A stretch of DNA of 64,000 bases from Montifringilla adamsi (lineage: Eukaryota; Chordata; Aves; Passeriformes; Passeridae): the NCBI GenBank assembly GCA_017590115.1, contig JAGGNK010011336.1, positions 1,302,001-1,366,000 on the forward strand. The letters run 5' to 3'. A program made the position numbers and the translations under genes. Below, piece by piece: positions 1-14,500 of this stretch (position 1 is the first letter of the stretch; each line of letters starts with the position of its first letter). Below the pieces are notes generated by a model. It was not told the origin of the DNA. It saw only the letters and a list, made by a program, of their open reading frames with translations, and made no database searches.

Positions 1-2340
1 CTTTTTTTCACATATAAGCTATCAAATGTCTTTCAGAAGTTAAAGATGTTAAGTTAAAGTTTCTCTTCAAGACTGTAGGGGAAAAATGCACCTCAGTTAA
101 ATGTAGACTGGGGGCTGATGCTAATTCTAGAACTTCTGGGTTATGATATTCTCCCATCCATGCACAGGAATTTAATCCCTGCCCATAAGGAACTCTACAG
201 AAATCAAACAAAAGACCTCAGCAAACAGCACCACGGGTGACTCATCATGGACACATAGGCTAAGTGTACAGGCAGAGTGACCTGAGCTTCTAGAGAATCC
301 AAGAGCTGAATACATGGAACAGCCTAACTGACAAACAGCAAGAGAGTTTGTTACTCATATATGACTTAGCTTTCTATTGCCCTGTCATAGTGCTTGGTAT
401 TTTATTGATGAATACAGGAAGAGAAATTTCATCTGAAGATCTAAGAATTAAAACAGAAAAGTACAGGGAAAGAATCAGAAAATGGAAAGCAACTGAACAG
501 TCAAATTTGGCAGTGCTGCTTTTAAAAAGAAGTTTCTTATATTTCTGTTACAATATGGGCCAAATTAAAATTATTATGACCTTAAGCCTAAAGCCTCAGA
601 GAATGTTTATTATCACTATTGCGTAAAACACCAGTGAAGTGCTTGAGACTATGCCAGAGTTTAAACCAGAAAAGGATAAAACAAGGTGTATTGAAAGATG
701 CAGGGGAATGCTGTGACTTGGAAATCTCCCTTAAAACATATTAAATGAAACTCAAGAGAGCTTTTACCTGATAGGGTGGTTTCTGTTAATTTCTTAAAAG
801 AAAACAGTCTCTAAAAACCATCTCAGGAAACAGACTGCAAACTGCTATGGTGGCAATAGGGAGATTTCTGGAAGACATGGGAAAGAATAAAATAGGCACG
901 GGAATGTTGCTCTCCAAAACCATGGTAAAAAATAAGGTCTGAAATGTTAGTAGGATGAAGTTTCATAATAACTGGCACAGAGCTGGAAAAGCTTACAAAG
1001 AACAGCCTCACATTTTAGCTCCCAGAGTAATTTTTTCTATGTGATTTGGCATAGCTGCAGGGGGAATGGAGAACTGCAGGTGTAGATCAGGCAGAGGAGA
1101 GAGATGAGTCAAAGATGACCGTAAGTGGAGAGAGGTCAATTGAAAAGAAGTAAAGAAGGCAGAGCTGGAGGTAATTTAAACTTCAATTCTACAGTGACTA
1201 ATGACAGAAATAAGAAAAGGAAAGCTGTCTCAGCTACCTTTTCTCTTCACTTTCAATAGGTAGAAAATCCCAAGGGAAAAGAATATCAAATTAATATTAG
1301 TTATCAAAGTAATAGTTTCAAGACATTAAAACATTTACATCTTCCCTAATTAAAGAGAGGAGGATGTTGTTTGTAAAAGTAGCTTATTCTTAAATGTTAC
1401 TTAGGGGTTTTCCCTACAGGGAAATAGTCTGCAATAGCTAATCCAGAACAACTATTCCACAGCTGATCCTTGAGTTTGTGCTCTTCTCCCACAGTCAGTG
1501 CCTTTTTAGTCCATATTAGAAGTGGGTAAAGATAAACTGAAAATAAAATTCCAAATAGAGAAGCATCTATACAAGATGTTTGTCCAGAAAAGCTTTTATA
1601 TTTTAAATTCAGACTCCAGATCTTTCAGAGTATGCTCAGATAGCTTCATTTTAATATTTCTACCTAACCAAACAAATTGGATTCAAATATTCTTAAACAG
1701 ATTAAACAAAAATTAAATAATTGAAATGAAAACATCTGCCTATAAATGTAAGCTAAGCAGGTGTCAGGAGGGGGGGTCAACTTGTAGCTTTGTCCTAACT
1801 CACAGCTTAGGTTCCCACCTGTAGATGGTGTGTTTTAACTTTTCCTTTGAGAAAAATATCAGTCCCTCATTTGACCAATACTCATAACAAAAATTTAACC
1901 ACCATCTGGGCATAGTTAATATTTTATGAAAAACACTTGAAAGAGATGCAAATTGTCTATCAGTTAACATTGCAGACAATGTAAAATAATTGCAACAGAC
2001 ATACATGCAACAGTTACAATTGCTAATTCATTTTGGAGTTTTCTAGTGGAACTCTGACACTTCTATTTTCAGTTTCAGCAGCACAAAGCTGTTTCATGAT
2101 AAAGACCTAATTTCCTGGCTACATTTCTCAGGTTTGATGTGAAAATAGTAAACAAAGTAAATAAGGTGTTTTTCTGTTAAATAACAAACCTTTGTTTTTA
2201 CTATTAGAATGGCTGATTTTCCTGTCTTCTGTTTTAATCATATCTGTTCTTTATATGTACTCGAATATGCATTTAAGAGGAATAGCTCTTTCTTCAGCAA
2301 ATTCAAAAAAATAATGTAACAAGACAGTTCATCACTTTAC
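1..2340 (-). other. WDPCP intron (5' portion)
   Basis: AT-rich non-coding DNA downstream of the last visible WDPCP exon in the direction of transcription. It begins with the GTAAAG donor. No further exon, LTR or CR1 terminus is recognisable. The short frames here lack splice sites and family similarity. Confidence 0.75.
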
Positions 2341-2532
2341 CTCCAATTTGCCATGTGCACAGCCTAATAGCAATAGGTTGGCTCTGTCCCTCTGACACGA
2401 AATAGGAGACCAAGGCCATGCTCCATCACTGGTTGCTGACCACCAGCAAATGACCAGATCTTGCATACAGTTTATTGCCAGGTGACGTTTCATCCTTCTA
2501 CCTTCTGGTCCAAGTATATCAACATAAGAAAT
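2341..2532 (-). CDS. WDPCP: WDPCP eighth coding exon (last in the window)
   Basis: Sixty-four codons, about residues 180-243. It has a variable start (ISYVDILGPEG), then RHLAINC, a Trp-pair (CWW), AWPW-PIS and DRANLLLLG ending in KLE. These are typical of the propeller blade region of WDPCP. The acceptor is TTCTTCCCTCAG and the donor GAG|GTAAAG. It ends in phase 0. The next family segment (beginning around VLSFVRTEWDP in mammals) is not found on the minus strand between 2340 and 1, so it lies outside the window. Confidence 0.95.
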
Positions 2533-5500
2533 CTGAGGGAAGAAAAAAATGCAGGAAATATTGGAGGTGATAAAATAGCATGGTAGGAGCAAATGGGAGG
2601 AATTACTTTGGATGTATGAGAAAGAATGTATATATACACAGAGCTCTGCGTACATATATCTTCATAGAGGCTGTCTGTAAACGTGAAAAATATCTCCTCA
2701 GACAGAAAGACATGCTCACTCTTTTATCTGTGGGGAGGGGATTGGGATGGAAAGGAATATGAGTTAAGAAGGAATTTACTGCAATGACTCCAATCAATAC
2801 CAAAATGTACAGTCATGGTTGCTTGACAGCATCGACCTCCACACAGGATTTAAGCTTAGCCATATTAAATGACAAGTTCTGCAAAGCTGACCACGGAGCT
2901 AAGGCTAGTGTTTAAGACATAATCAAATATTAAATATATTCTACAGTATTTGAGCAAACATATATCTTTCTTCTTCCTCCCCAAATTAAGGGATGGAAAC
3001 ACAAACATCCGCTTTGCAAAAGAACATATACTTTTCTGCATAATGTGGATGAGCTACAGCATCATGCGTAAAGTTTATGCAGCTCTTGAGAATTGTGCCT
3101 CTTTCTCAGGAAGGATTTGTGGAATTTATTATTCAAACTCTGTTATTTGGAGCATGGTTATTTGAAAACATGAGCAGTGCACCATCTGGGTGACACATGC
3201 CAAGGAAATATAGATTGCACCGCATTTCTGCTTAAGGAATTAATGGAAGGTTGATAGCTAGGGGAAAAAAAAACTATCTTGCCATTGCTGGTCAGCAATA
3301 ATCGAACCACTTTCTGGGGATTAAGCGCATGGCTAAGCCTACTGGACCAGACACTAGCAAAGGGCAGGGGGTCTTCTTATCAGAGAAATGCTTCTGGAGC
3401 CAGTCTCACTACATGACAGATTGCTTTCATATTCCTGTCTGCAAGGCAACAAAGGCTGGCAGTAATGCGATAATGCCAGAGTGCAATGGGTGTTAAGAAC
3501 CCGTTGCATTTATGTATTGTATTTAGTAAATAATCAGGCTCATCCAAATTGTGATCTCAGCTCTCAACCAAGGCCATTAAAATCAAGGTTAATGCTTTAA
3601 TAATCCTTTGCTGTTTTTTATATGGTCAAAAAGAACCCTTTTCTATTTGCATGGTCATAATATTATTGACCCCTTCATCCCATGAATACACATAAAAAGG
3701 AACTGAAATCAAAGTAATTACCAATGTTGTTCTCTCATGGTAAACATTTAACTCCTTGTTCTGTCTCCTTCAGTAAATTGAAATGGATCAAAAAAACCAG
3801 ACAGGAAAAACTTGAAAAAGGTCAATATTTTTAGAATATCCTGTGTTTTACTGGTCAAAATATTTTCATGAGTAAAGATAAAATATACACAATAGTTAAG
3901 AGGTAGCTGCTACTTGAATTAGAACAGCTAATTTGGTGACAACACAAGTATCAATTAGTCCTGTATTGTAGTGTTAACTGTTCTTAACAATCACACATGT
4001 CATAACAGCCACAAATCTTTGTTGACCTTTATGTCTTGCATTAGACATGTCACTCTCAAACATGAACTCATGTCACAGAGAAAAGGTAAATAATAATAGT
4101 TGGTTTTCTATTTTGCTGGTCATGAAGACTGTAGTGATTCATATAGTAAGTCTTTATTGTTTCAAAGTGCAAATACAATTCAAGGTGGTATCAATTAGAA
4201 AGTAAGAGCATAGGGAGATTAATTCATTCATTTAGGTATGCATTGCATAAAAAACTCAACTTTTGGATAAATATCAAACTGTGAGGAGGAAAGCATGGTT
4301 GACTTGATCTTATTATTCACAGAACTCTGGCAGTCCAGTACTGCTGCCAATTTTGCCCACCATGAGCCTGGAAACAGAACAATGTGAGGTTGCTTATCAT
4401 TACAATAATAATATGACAGAAATTTAATTATATCATTACAAACACTTTCCTCATTGTAGAAATGGGACTGTAAACCAAATACTACATTTCTCAAGACTAT
4501 GCCAAAAGTCAGAGGCAGAAATGAAGGTTACAATCAAATTTCCTGAATCTTGGCTCCAGATTTTAATCCTGTGTTAGTTCTATAACAGTGCACGCTACCT
4601 TATTCATTCAATTTCTCTTGAACAAAACCCCAACTCCAAAGAACCTTTTTTTTCCCCTAAACCCACAACATTTGTTATTGTTACATATTGTTACATACAA
4701 TTACAAGTTTGCAGAGTTGCAATTGAGGATCATCTTATTTTTCTACTGCGAGTGACACTACTGCTATGTCTGTGATCTTCCAGCTTTTGAGGTTTGACCA
4801 AAATCAGCCATGAAGAACAGTAAATCAATGCAGAGAGCTGACACAATATTATTGCAGAAGTGAATAATATTTTCTGCAGTCTCACACTGGTGCAATTCTG
4901 AAGATAATAAAAATTATATTTAGCTGCCTAACTAGCAAGCCTCACACAAAGGAACATTCAATTAAAAAATGCAAATGCCTTTTTTTGGCTGGTGGAGAAA
5001 CGTTCCATAGTGATTCCCACTGATTTCAAGAGAAAGCAAAGTTAATGTTGAGCATGGAGGTGTTTTGAGAAGCTCAGCTGTGTCAGCAAAGAACTGAACT
5101 TAACAACCCTATTAAGGAGTGCGGCAGACACTTCTGGTTTTTCTAAACATTAAATCAGGAGCTGTGGCCCTCACACTTCAGTGACAAAGGCAGTTCACCA
5201 CAGCTTCTTCGTTAAACTTTAGTGCTATTAAGAAAAAAGCCCCACCACACACCAGGCTCGCTCCCAAAGCACAGCCTCAATGAACACCACAGGCCAGGCA
5301 CAAGGCACAGCATTTTAAAGTAAAGTATGTATCAGCTCAGTTCCCAGTGAACAGTGAACTGTCTCAAATCCACGTTATAGAGGTTGGATCAATCTTGCAA
5401 ACACAAGCCATTGCTGAAAAGAAGCCCTGAACTGAAACAGCCTGGAAAATGTATTAGATATTAATCCTAGCAGAAAGTATTTCTACCAAGCAAGTTAAAA

Positions 5501-8500
5501 CACATTATGGCAAAACTTAAATTAAACATATCCTTAAAGAGCTTGCCTTGCAGATGCAAGCTCCCTTATGTGAGGAAGTAAATTACTGAGGGGTTGTCAA
5601 GGGGAAAATATTTGCTAGCACAAGATTGTTTTCTTTAATGTTTATCCAGTCTGAAATAAATACAAACTCTCTCTTTTGCTCACAACATCTCTCTGCATTT
5701 CTTGGGAAAAGGCTTGACCCTTCTTAATTCTTGCAGTGAACTGGATGCAGCCCCTTCCCTACTTCAGCTGTTCAAAGTTAATTGCCTTGGCTGATTATTT
5801 TTTCATAATGCTGTAGCACCAAGCACTTCCACCTAAGGAACTGGTGTCCTGATGCCAAAGTACTTATGGTTGAAATAAGTTACGTCTACCCAGCCCAACC
5901 CATCGTGAGATGAGCTGGTTTCCACTGATCTCCAGACTGGGCAGTTTAAAGCTCAGCTCAGCTCTGTCTAGGCTACCTTTCCACTGCTGCTGTCGCTGTA
6001 GTGAAGACACACCCCCACAAAAAGGGCTGCAAAAAAGGACTATTTAAACTGAGGCACCAAGTCACTTGCATAACGTCACACACATAGCTGGCCAGTGGTG
6101 AGAAACTCAGCTTCTATATCTTGATTCCTTACTCAGTGGCTTAATGCTAAAATCAACTGTCCCAACAACACCATTAATGTAACTAGTGGGGAAATAAGGA
6201 TTTCTGCAAAGAATGACAAAAGTCTTGGACCTCAGACAGATGACTGAATTATAGGAGCTTCATGTGTTTGTGTCTATCAGCTGAGACACAGTAAGTGACC
6301 ATGTGTGTTGTCAGCCCACAACACACAAGAGATAAAACACATTAACTTAAATCTTTTACACTGAGGTTTACCATTACAGACTTTGCTTCATGCTTGTTAG
6401 ATGCCAAGAATGTGCCAAGGGTCACTTACTGCTGCTCAATGGACACAAGGTAATCCGTCAAGCAGGGGTAACTCAAATGTGTGTCTGAGCCTGAAAATAA
6501 ACACAGTAAAAATCTGGATCTCTTGGCACAGTATTTTAACTCTTTAACTCAGAATGCCATTCTAATTTTTTTGCCTTTTCACTAACTGCCATTTTTAGAG
6601 TTTGAGCTGCTCTGGTCAATTATATTAAGGTTTGCAATTTATGTGGCTACACAATATCAGTGAATACCAGTGATACATGATGTATAATTCCCGCAATATT
6701 TGCAGTCACCATTGGCAGCTATACCTTAAAGTCCAAAGAAGAGAGTTTTTCCAGTCTTTTGTTTACATCAGGAGAATCCATCATCTTTGTAAACTGAATA
6801 AAGCAGAGTTGGTTATGGTCCTCAAATGACAAGATGATGAAATTGTCTGTAAGAACAGCTGAAAAAAAAACCAAATAAAAATTGTCAGCACTGTAATACC
6901 TGTCTCTAGGAACAAAACAAAGTAGTGAACCCTCCACTGAGATGCTGCAAAAAGCAATCTTTTTTCAAGACGGTGCCTTAAATATCACACTGAAAGCCCT
7001 GTAATGTCCTAAAACATATCAGTGTGTCATCCTATCAGCACCTTCTTGGAAATGAGAAATAAAGCCTATGGAATACTCTGATTACATACACCTGAATAAA
7101 TTATCTCATACCAAAATGTATATTCAAATATACATTTTATGCCCTTCCACATTAATTTTCATCTCAGTATTCAGCCTTCAGTATTTTTTTTTCTTATGGT
7201 TGCATCCACCAGTATTTTGCAAATGGACCTCATATAGCTTAGCTTGTGTTAAGGGTGATGAATGCAAATGAGTACGTGGGGTGTATCTGGTATTTTGACA
7301 TTGCAAGGTTCCTGGTGCTGCTGCAGACACCAAGGAGGCTGTAACATGTAGAACAAGGCTTTAGAGGAGTTATGAATTCATTGAAAGCTTCACATGGGGG
7401 TACCCAAACAATACAAGTAATCAAGATGGAAGAGACTCCCTTGGAGTCTGGAAAAGCTCAGTGGAATCCCCACTGTTACCATAAGGGGGTGCTAGACCAA
7501 ATTAGTTCAATATAAAAGTGATTACTCTGTCAATGAAAATTACTTAGAAAATTGTACTGAGAATTTTTCCCAAGAGTTACCCCGTTGTTCAAGCAGCACC
7601 CACAGCTGAAGAGACGTCTGAGTGTGAAATGAGTAATTGGGGTAAGTAGTACCAGATCACTGACGGTTTAAAATGAAGCTGTGCTCAGACTGTAAACTCA
7701 GAAACCTCTCCTAAAAGGAAAATGCCAATTAAAATGGAACCAGATTTAGAAACAAACACACAACCCTCTGTGGAACAAGCTTGAAAAAGAAATTAAAAAA
7801 AAATAAAATTTATTACTTATATCCCAGATTCTTAAATCTAAATTTTACATATCCTTAAGTAGATTGACAGTATAGTCTCACATATAAGCATGAAAAACTA
7901 GCTACTGAGCTTTGCTTTTCTTTAGTCTGATTTATAACCACTTGCATTTTCCAACAGTCATGTCCTGGCACAACTCTGAAGTATCTGGTATGCAAATGCT
8001 TAAGGGTAGAGTTTAGAGCCAAATAATTGCCTTTGAAATGTAACATTAACATTAGCTTTTTTGGAAAAAGAAAAAAAAAGGTGATAAAGCATCTGATAAG
8101 GTGATTCAGAAGGTATAACTGAGATCCTGCAAATACATGAAAATTGAAAACCACTGAATATGGTATCCTCAATATGCATGCACACCGTTAAAATATTTTG
8201 ATGTCCTCACATACACAGTTTGCATTAAAGATGAGCTGCAGCACACTTCAGATGCTGATGAAATTTTGCCTATAAATAATAAGAATCAGGAGCACTTTCT
8301 TAGATGCAGGAGGATTATAAAAACAGCAGTAATTCTGTATCTTGTGCACACAATCTGACCTTTATTCCAAATGTTAAGAAGACATGCTACTCCAAATGAG
8401 AATTACAAAATTTCATAAGTAATTCTGGCAGACTGTAACCCTTATCCATTTCTACATATACACAATTGCTGAAGTAAGAACTATTGTTTTTATACAAGCT

Positions 8501-11500
8501 TCTTGTGCTAAATGTAGCTTGGCCAGCTTTACAATCATAACCCTAACTTGAAGCCAGATTTGGAAAGATGTGCTGTTTCTTTGAATTAAAATTAATTTCC
8601 TCTAGGACAACATTATCTCATGTTTCTTATGCAACGATGGTTCAGTGTAAAAATTTGTTTTTTGAGCGCTATTTGTGTGGGTAACAAAAGCATCTTCTTT
8701 TATTGTTCCTGAAAATAAAAACTGTATTGCATTGAAAGTCATTGAGTGGCTTGCTTTTACTGAACAGAGGCAGTTTTATTTCACCTACAGACTTGTCTGT
8801 TAGCAAACATGGAGGTTTAAGGACATCCTGCATATGTGAAAACAGGGACAAAACACTATATAATGTTATTTATATAATAAATACAGTTGTCCAAAAGGAG
8901 CAAAACATATTTCTTGCTTTATTGTTGTTTTAGTTGTAAGCTCATTTAGTTAGCAGTATTTTCTGAACAAATATTTCTATGACATATTAAGGCAAAGTAA
9001 GGCATGACCAACATATGTTATTTTTTATTGTTTTTTTAAAGATGAAGTATTCAAAATAATTTCCCCAAACTACTTTAATTTAGGAATAACCTTAGATTAT
9101 ATGCTTTCCTACTTTTTGTCACCTGAAAGTAGGAAATCCTCCCCCCAGAAGCAGAGTGCAAAAAATCACAGATGGAATTAGAAGTCCAGTAATTAAGGTG
9201 GAGAGTGAAAAAAGGAAGACAAGATAATAAATGTGTTCTATTCTCTCTGTGTAATTAGTTCATAAAAAATGAGGTCTGGGTTAAATTTTTTTTAATAAGT
9301 AAAGATTCTACAAACATAGTTATATCAATATTAATTTTCAAGACTAAACTACCATACATTGATAAGACAAGATCAATGAGACACAGTATTGGAGTTTCTT
9401 AAAACCTAGGCCAAGATTCAATAGATGCCTGGGTAGAGACAAAATTAAATCATTAAAGATCAAACCTGAACTAAGTGCATATTCTTACTAGAAGGATGTA
9501 ATGTGGGTTTACTCTTAAAAAATTTGGAAGGTAGTGCACATGTAACATGGCTTACACCAAAATTTCATACTCTTGCTTCTGCAGAAGCCAAGATACCAGT
9601 AGATTTCTCAATGTTATGAGTCATATCATAAAGCTGTGGAAAACAGAGACACTTTTGTAAGTTTTCTTCTGCATTAAATGAAAACTTAATTTTAGCAGTC
9701 ACTAGTTAATAACAATAGGGAGATTCTGGGTATCAAGAAACTAAATCAGAACACCTCCACATAACTAATGTTATCCAGCCTTTTTTAATAACAACTTTAA
9801 TAATAACTATCCCATGCAATTATTCAATTGGCTAATGTTTGGTTCTGTCCCATTCTCCCGCTTACGAAATAAACATGACACGTTCAAATGGCATGCTCAC
9901 GGTGATTACAGTGTGTAAGAAACGGGGTTTTAGAAACCCATGCAGCATTTGACAAGCCTGAAAACTTTGATGTTAAATATTATTCTTAAAGTGCTCTTAG
10001 TCCTGAGGGTTGTAACTATAGCATTACATGCAATTACTTGTTGTGTTTGCAAGTCCCCAGTGGCAATAATTAGTCTACCTGTTGACATACTGTTTCTCTA
10101 CTCTATTGTTAATGCAGGCAATTGATTTGCACATGGGTGTAATTACCATCACTGATGGTGTCGGAGATGAGCTTCCCCACCAGGGTCCTGTCAATCACCA
10201 CCTTCTCCAGCTGTGGCCCAGAAAGGCTTAGGGACACCAAAATACCTGAGTGAAAGAGGAGCTGAATCCAAAGAGTGAGAAAACAAGACATCAAAAATCA
10301 TGAATAAAGTGAAACCTTCCAAGGTACATATTAGCAGCCGTCCATTACGTAGTAATCTAATTTTCAAAATTACAAAAATGAATTATCATTGATGTGAAGA
10401 TGTCTTATAATGGCTTTGAAAGCTTTTTCAATGAAAGAGAGAGATGTAACACAACACTGAATTATAAGGGTACAAGAGCTACAATTGCTGAACACTTGAA
10501 GAAGTAGTTAAATCCCCAAATGTTACATAAAATATACTGAATTTTTCTGTTAAAAACAAAGAAGAAAAATCTGTTTTGAAAAAGCAAATGAATTACACTG
10601 ATCACTCTATCATCCATAGACCTGATATTTTCTGTATAAACTGCATAGCCTGCATGTAAAAAAATATAAAGTAGGGTTTAATATAATTCTATGCTATCAT
10701 CACAAATTAAAACCAGCACCTTTTTTCTGTTCTTGTTATTTCTGATCATTCATATATTGTTTAAATAAATAATTGTGCCCTACCACAGAGATAGCTGTGA
10801 GCTCCCAATAAATCCATTCACTGGCTGACATAATGTTTTAAATGTCTCTCTTAGAAAGAAAGAAGTTAAGCTATTGGACAGGGTTATTTCAGAGTTAATT
10901 GAATATTCATGCCTAATTAATTTAAATTAAATGATACATATAATCTCGAAGACTAAGTCACAGTATTTATCAGCTCCTTCTTATGCAATATCTTCTATGA
11001 GAGAGAGACTACACAGTGGGAGGAGTTATGAAAAACATTTCTTTTTGCATAATTAAACCATTAGTCATTTTCTGAATGCAACTACTACAGTACAGGAATT
11101 CAGAAAATAGAGCCCATAAAAGGAATTCTCTGTGGAAAGACCTCTGCAGACAAGTCTAGAGGGTCCACCAAAGGCCAGGAATCTGGAACTCCAGCTCTTA
11201 CTTCTACCTAACAGTACATTTTTAAAGAAATCCCTGTGCTTTTAGAAAACTTAACTACTAAAGAAACACTTGTTCTTGTAGGAGAATTTGGCAGAAAAAA
11301 ATTCCCTGTTTGTTCTGTGCTGGAGCTGTGAGACAAACATGATATAATCTTTAGAATTTTCTTGCAGTGAAATCCACTGGATTGTATAATAAATAAAAAG
11401 TATGGGGGACAGAAATTGGGCATGTCCCTTATGCAGTGCTCTGCTCTCAATAATTAGTTATGGAAATTCTCATTTATACATATTTTGCTATATTACTATA

Positions 11501-14500
11501 CCTCTGTGCTCTCCAAAGAACAGAACAAGTTGTATTTAAATGAATTGTTTTCCTGCCCTAGCACCTTTAACCAACATGTTTAACAAACAAATTCCAGTAA
11601 TGTGTGAAGTAGAAACAAATAAAACCCTTGGATGTGAAAGGATGTGAAATGAATTTATAAGAACAAAGGATCAATTCCCATCCTGCCAAAGTCTAATCAT
11701 ACATTCATTTGATAGATATATATATAGTCAATATTTCAATATTCCTTATCATGACAGATGTCCTTTAAGGTTTTGTCCCAGTAAAAATGTTAGACACGCT
11801 TACACTCATGCAGCTTTTATTACAATCTTTCAAAACTTCAATTTGTCCTTACATTGAAGTTAGATTAGATAAAATCACAATTTATTTCCAACTTGGTAAC
11901 ATGAAGTCCAGCAAGGTTTGACTACAGTTGGCTGTAGTCCATAACTGTCCAAAAAACCTGCTGGAAAAACTGAGGGTTGAAACCCAGGAGCTACCACACT
12001 GTGATGTAAGCAACAATGAAGCAAAATTACATAAATACTCTAGAAAGCTCAGTTCTGAATAACTGAATGGATATCAGCCTGATAGAGTGAAGTGAAACAC
12101 CCCCAATCTTACAGTGTTATGTGCCAACAAGAGGGATGGTGCAGTCGGTGTGCAAATTCACTTTATGCCTATGTATTCATTTTCTGGTAATGGCATAAAT
12201 CACACCTGTTACAGAGCTAGAATAGAAATCAATGAAAACTTCTCCAGTGTTTCATGACAAGACATTTAAATAAATATAAAATGTTGTGCTAATGGGTGTG
12301 CTTTGCTTTACATCTATGAAACTAGCTAAAAACCAAAGTTAAACCGATGTTATGGATTTTCAGTACTGTACAGATCTCTGTGCTATCACTATTGCATGAC
12401 AGAATTACAGATAGTAGGTAAATGTAGTATCATTTCCATTACTTCTATTGTTTCTCCCATTGCGCTCCCTTCCTTCTTTCATTTTACAGCAAAACATTCT
12501 TTCTCATTACTCTCCTCAGAAATCTGAGATATTTGGGAAATCTTAAATTGTATTTTAACAAATTGTTGTTATAATAACTTAGTGTGGTTGGTCCATAGGT
12601 TTAAATTCATTCTTCTAGGAAATTTTAGAGTTTAAATTTAAAAGGTTAATCAGAGACTTTACACACTATATTGCCATGCAAGGTTAGTATTTCATCCATC
12701 TCCCTTTAAAAATGCTTTTAATTAGAACTGAGGTTTTTTAAAAATTAGTTCTTAGAGTTTACCACGAAGTACAAGTAGGGACTTAAAGAAAACAGGGCAG
12801 TGATAGAGTCACCACCCATGGAGGTATTAAAGATGTGTAGATGTAGAACTTAAGGGCAAGTTTTAGTGATGAACTTTGGAGCATTAGGTTAACAGCTGGA
12901 CTCACTCTTAAGGGTCTTCTCAACTCTAAATGATTCTATGATTCTATGCTATCTTTCATCAAAAATATTCCATAAAAGAGAAAATATTTATGTCCTCAAA
13001 TTGAAACCACAATTTCAATTTGCTACATTCTGTGTAGTCTGTGCAAAGACTGTTCTATGATAATAAGATTTAGGTGCTGTCACAACTAAGCTTGCCTAGT
13101 TAAGCTCATATTTTGGTAGATGGGAGCAGTCCAGTCAGAAGCATGAATGAATATAAAGCAAATAGGGAAGACTGCAAACTTGCTTGAACAGGGATACACA
13201 GTGATCCATCTCCAAAGGGAACAGCCCATAAATGCTAAGGAATAAAAGCCAATGTAAGAGGCATTGTTTACACAAGGCACTACATCATTCCATCTAACAG
13301 ATATTAAATTAGGGAAAGAAATTCACAATGATGAAACACATCATAAATTTTTCAGATTGAAGCACTGTGATGGGAAAAATAAAATCAGAAGAGCTATCTC
13401 CAGAGCTTAAACAGTCACAAGGTGTTCTTAAACAAAATATGAAAGCATGACTTCATACCTATTGGAAGAATAAGGCAGAGACTTTGTACTTAAATGTAGT
13501 CTGAGTAAAATGTTTGGGCACCTGGTTATTCTCCATATGGGAAGGAAGGGCCACTTAATTTCTCTGTTACGGAGGAATTGAATGTGAAGACTTTGATAGA
13601 AAGGATTATGTATTTTATATGCCAAAAATTGCTCTCCACTGAGCAAGAAAGGCATAACCAGCAGAGGATACTCAAGGGAAGACTTAGCCCTTCCCTTCTC
13701 CAATAGCAAAGTGCTCTAATATGTATTTGAGATAGTTTTTATTAAGCAAAAGACTTAAGTACAAGTTCATGACTTATGGACTTTAGTACAACTTAAGCAT
13801 CTACTTAAGCAGATCCCTTTATCCTCAGAAGCCTGAGCTCTTGACTTCTCATTCATGCAGCTCAGCTGCTTATCAGCTCTTCTACCTAAAAAGATACCTG
13901 TGGAGAAAAGCCAGGATTTGCTTCTATCTGATTAAAATTGGAAGAGAAAGAAAATATGCCTGTAAAAAATATTGCTGCAAACTGTTTTCCCTTAGAGAGC
14001 CCAACTGACAAAGGAATATGCAAAAGAAGAAGAGAATTGCAAAGCACTTCTTGTTCAAGCAGGTTCCCAGGGTTTTTCCCCACCTCTTCATTCCAGATTG
14101 CTTTCTTAGCCACCCCACCATAATTACTGCATTGCATGCCTTATTACAGATGAAGTTATTGTTGTTACACGTTACTGTTTCACAATAATCAATGCATTTG
14201 TACTTCTAGCTCCAAATATCTAAAACCACACAACACATTAATGGTTGTGATCAAAAGCAACCAAAAGAATTTAATATGAGGGCAGTGTTCCTCTTAGTAA
14301 TTGGGGATGGGTGCTGGCTTCTCATGTATTCTAGACAGAATGTCTTGGTTTTGATATCAAATGTGCTACGTCACCATGTGCCTTGCTAAATCAGTTTGGT
14401 AATGGGCATTGTAGCTGACAGAACAAGCAAGAAAATATTGCTGTGGAGCTCAGTTCAGAATCCAGTTCCAAGTATGTCGACGATGGCAACAGAAAAACTA

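Noticed and set aside
1..2340. Search for the next WDPCP exon
   Set aside because: No minus-strand segment resembles the following family region, so the exon is taken to be outside the window.
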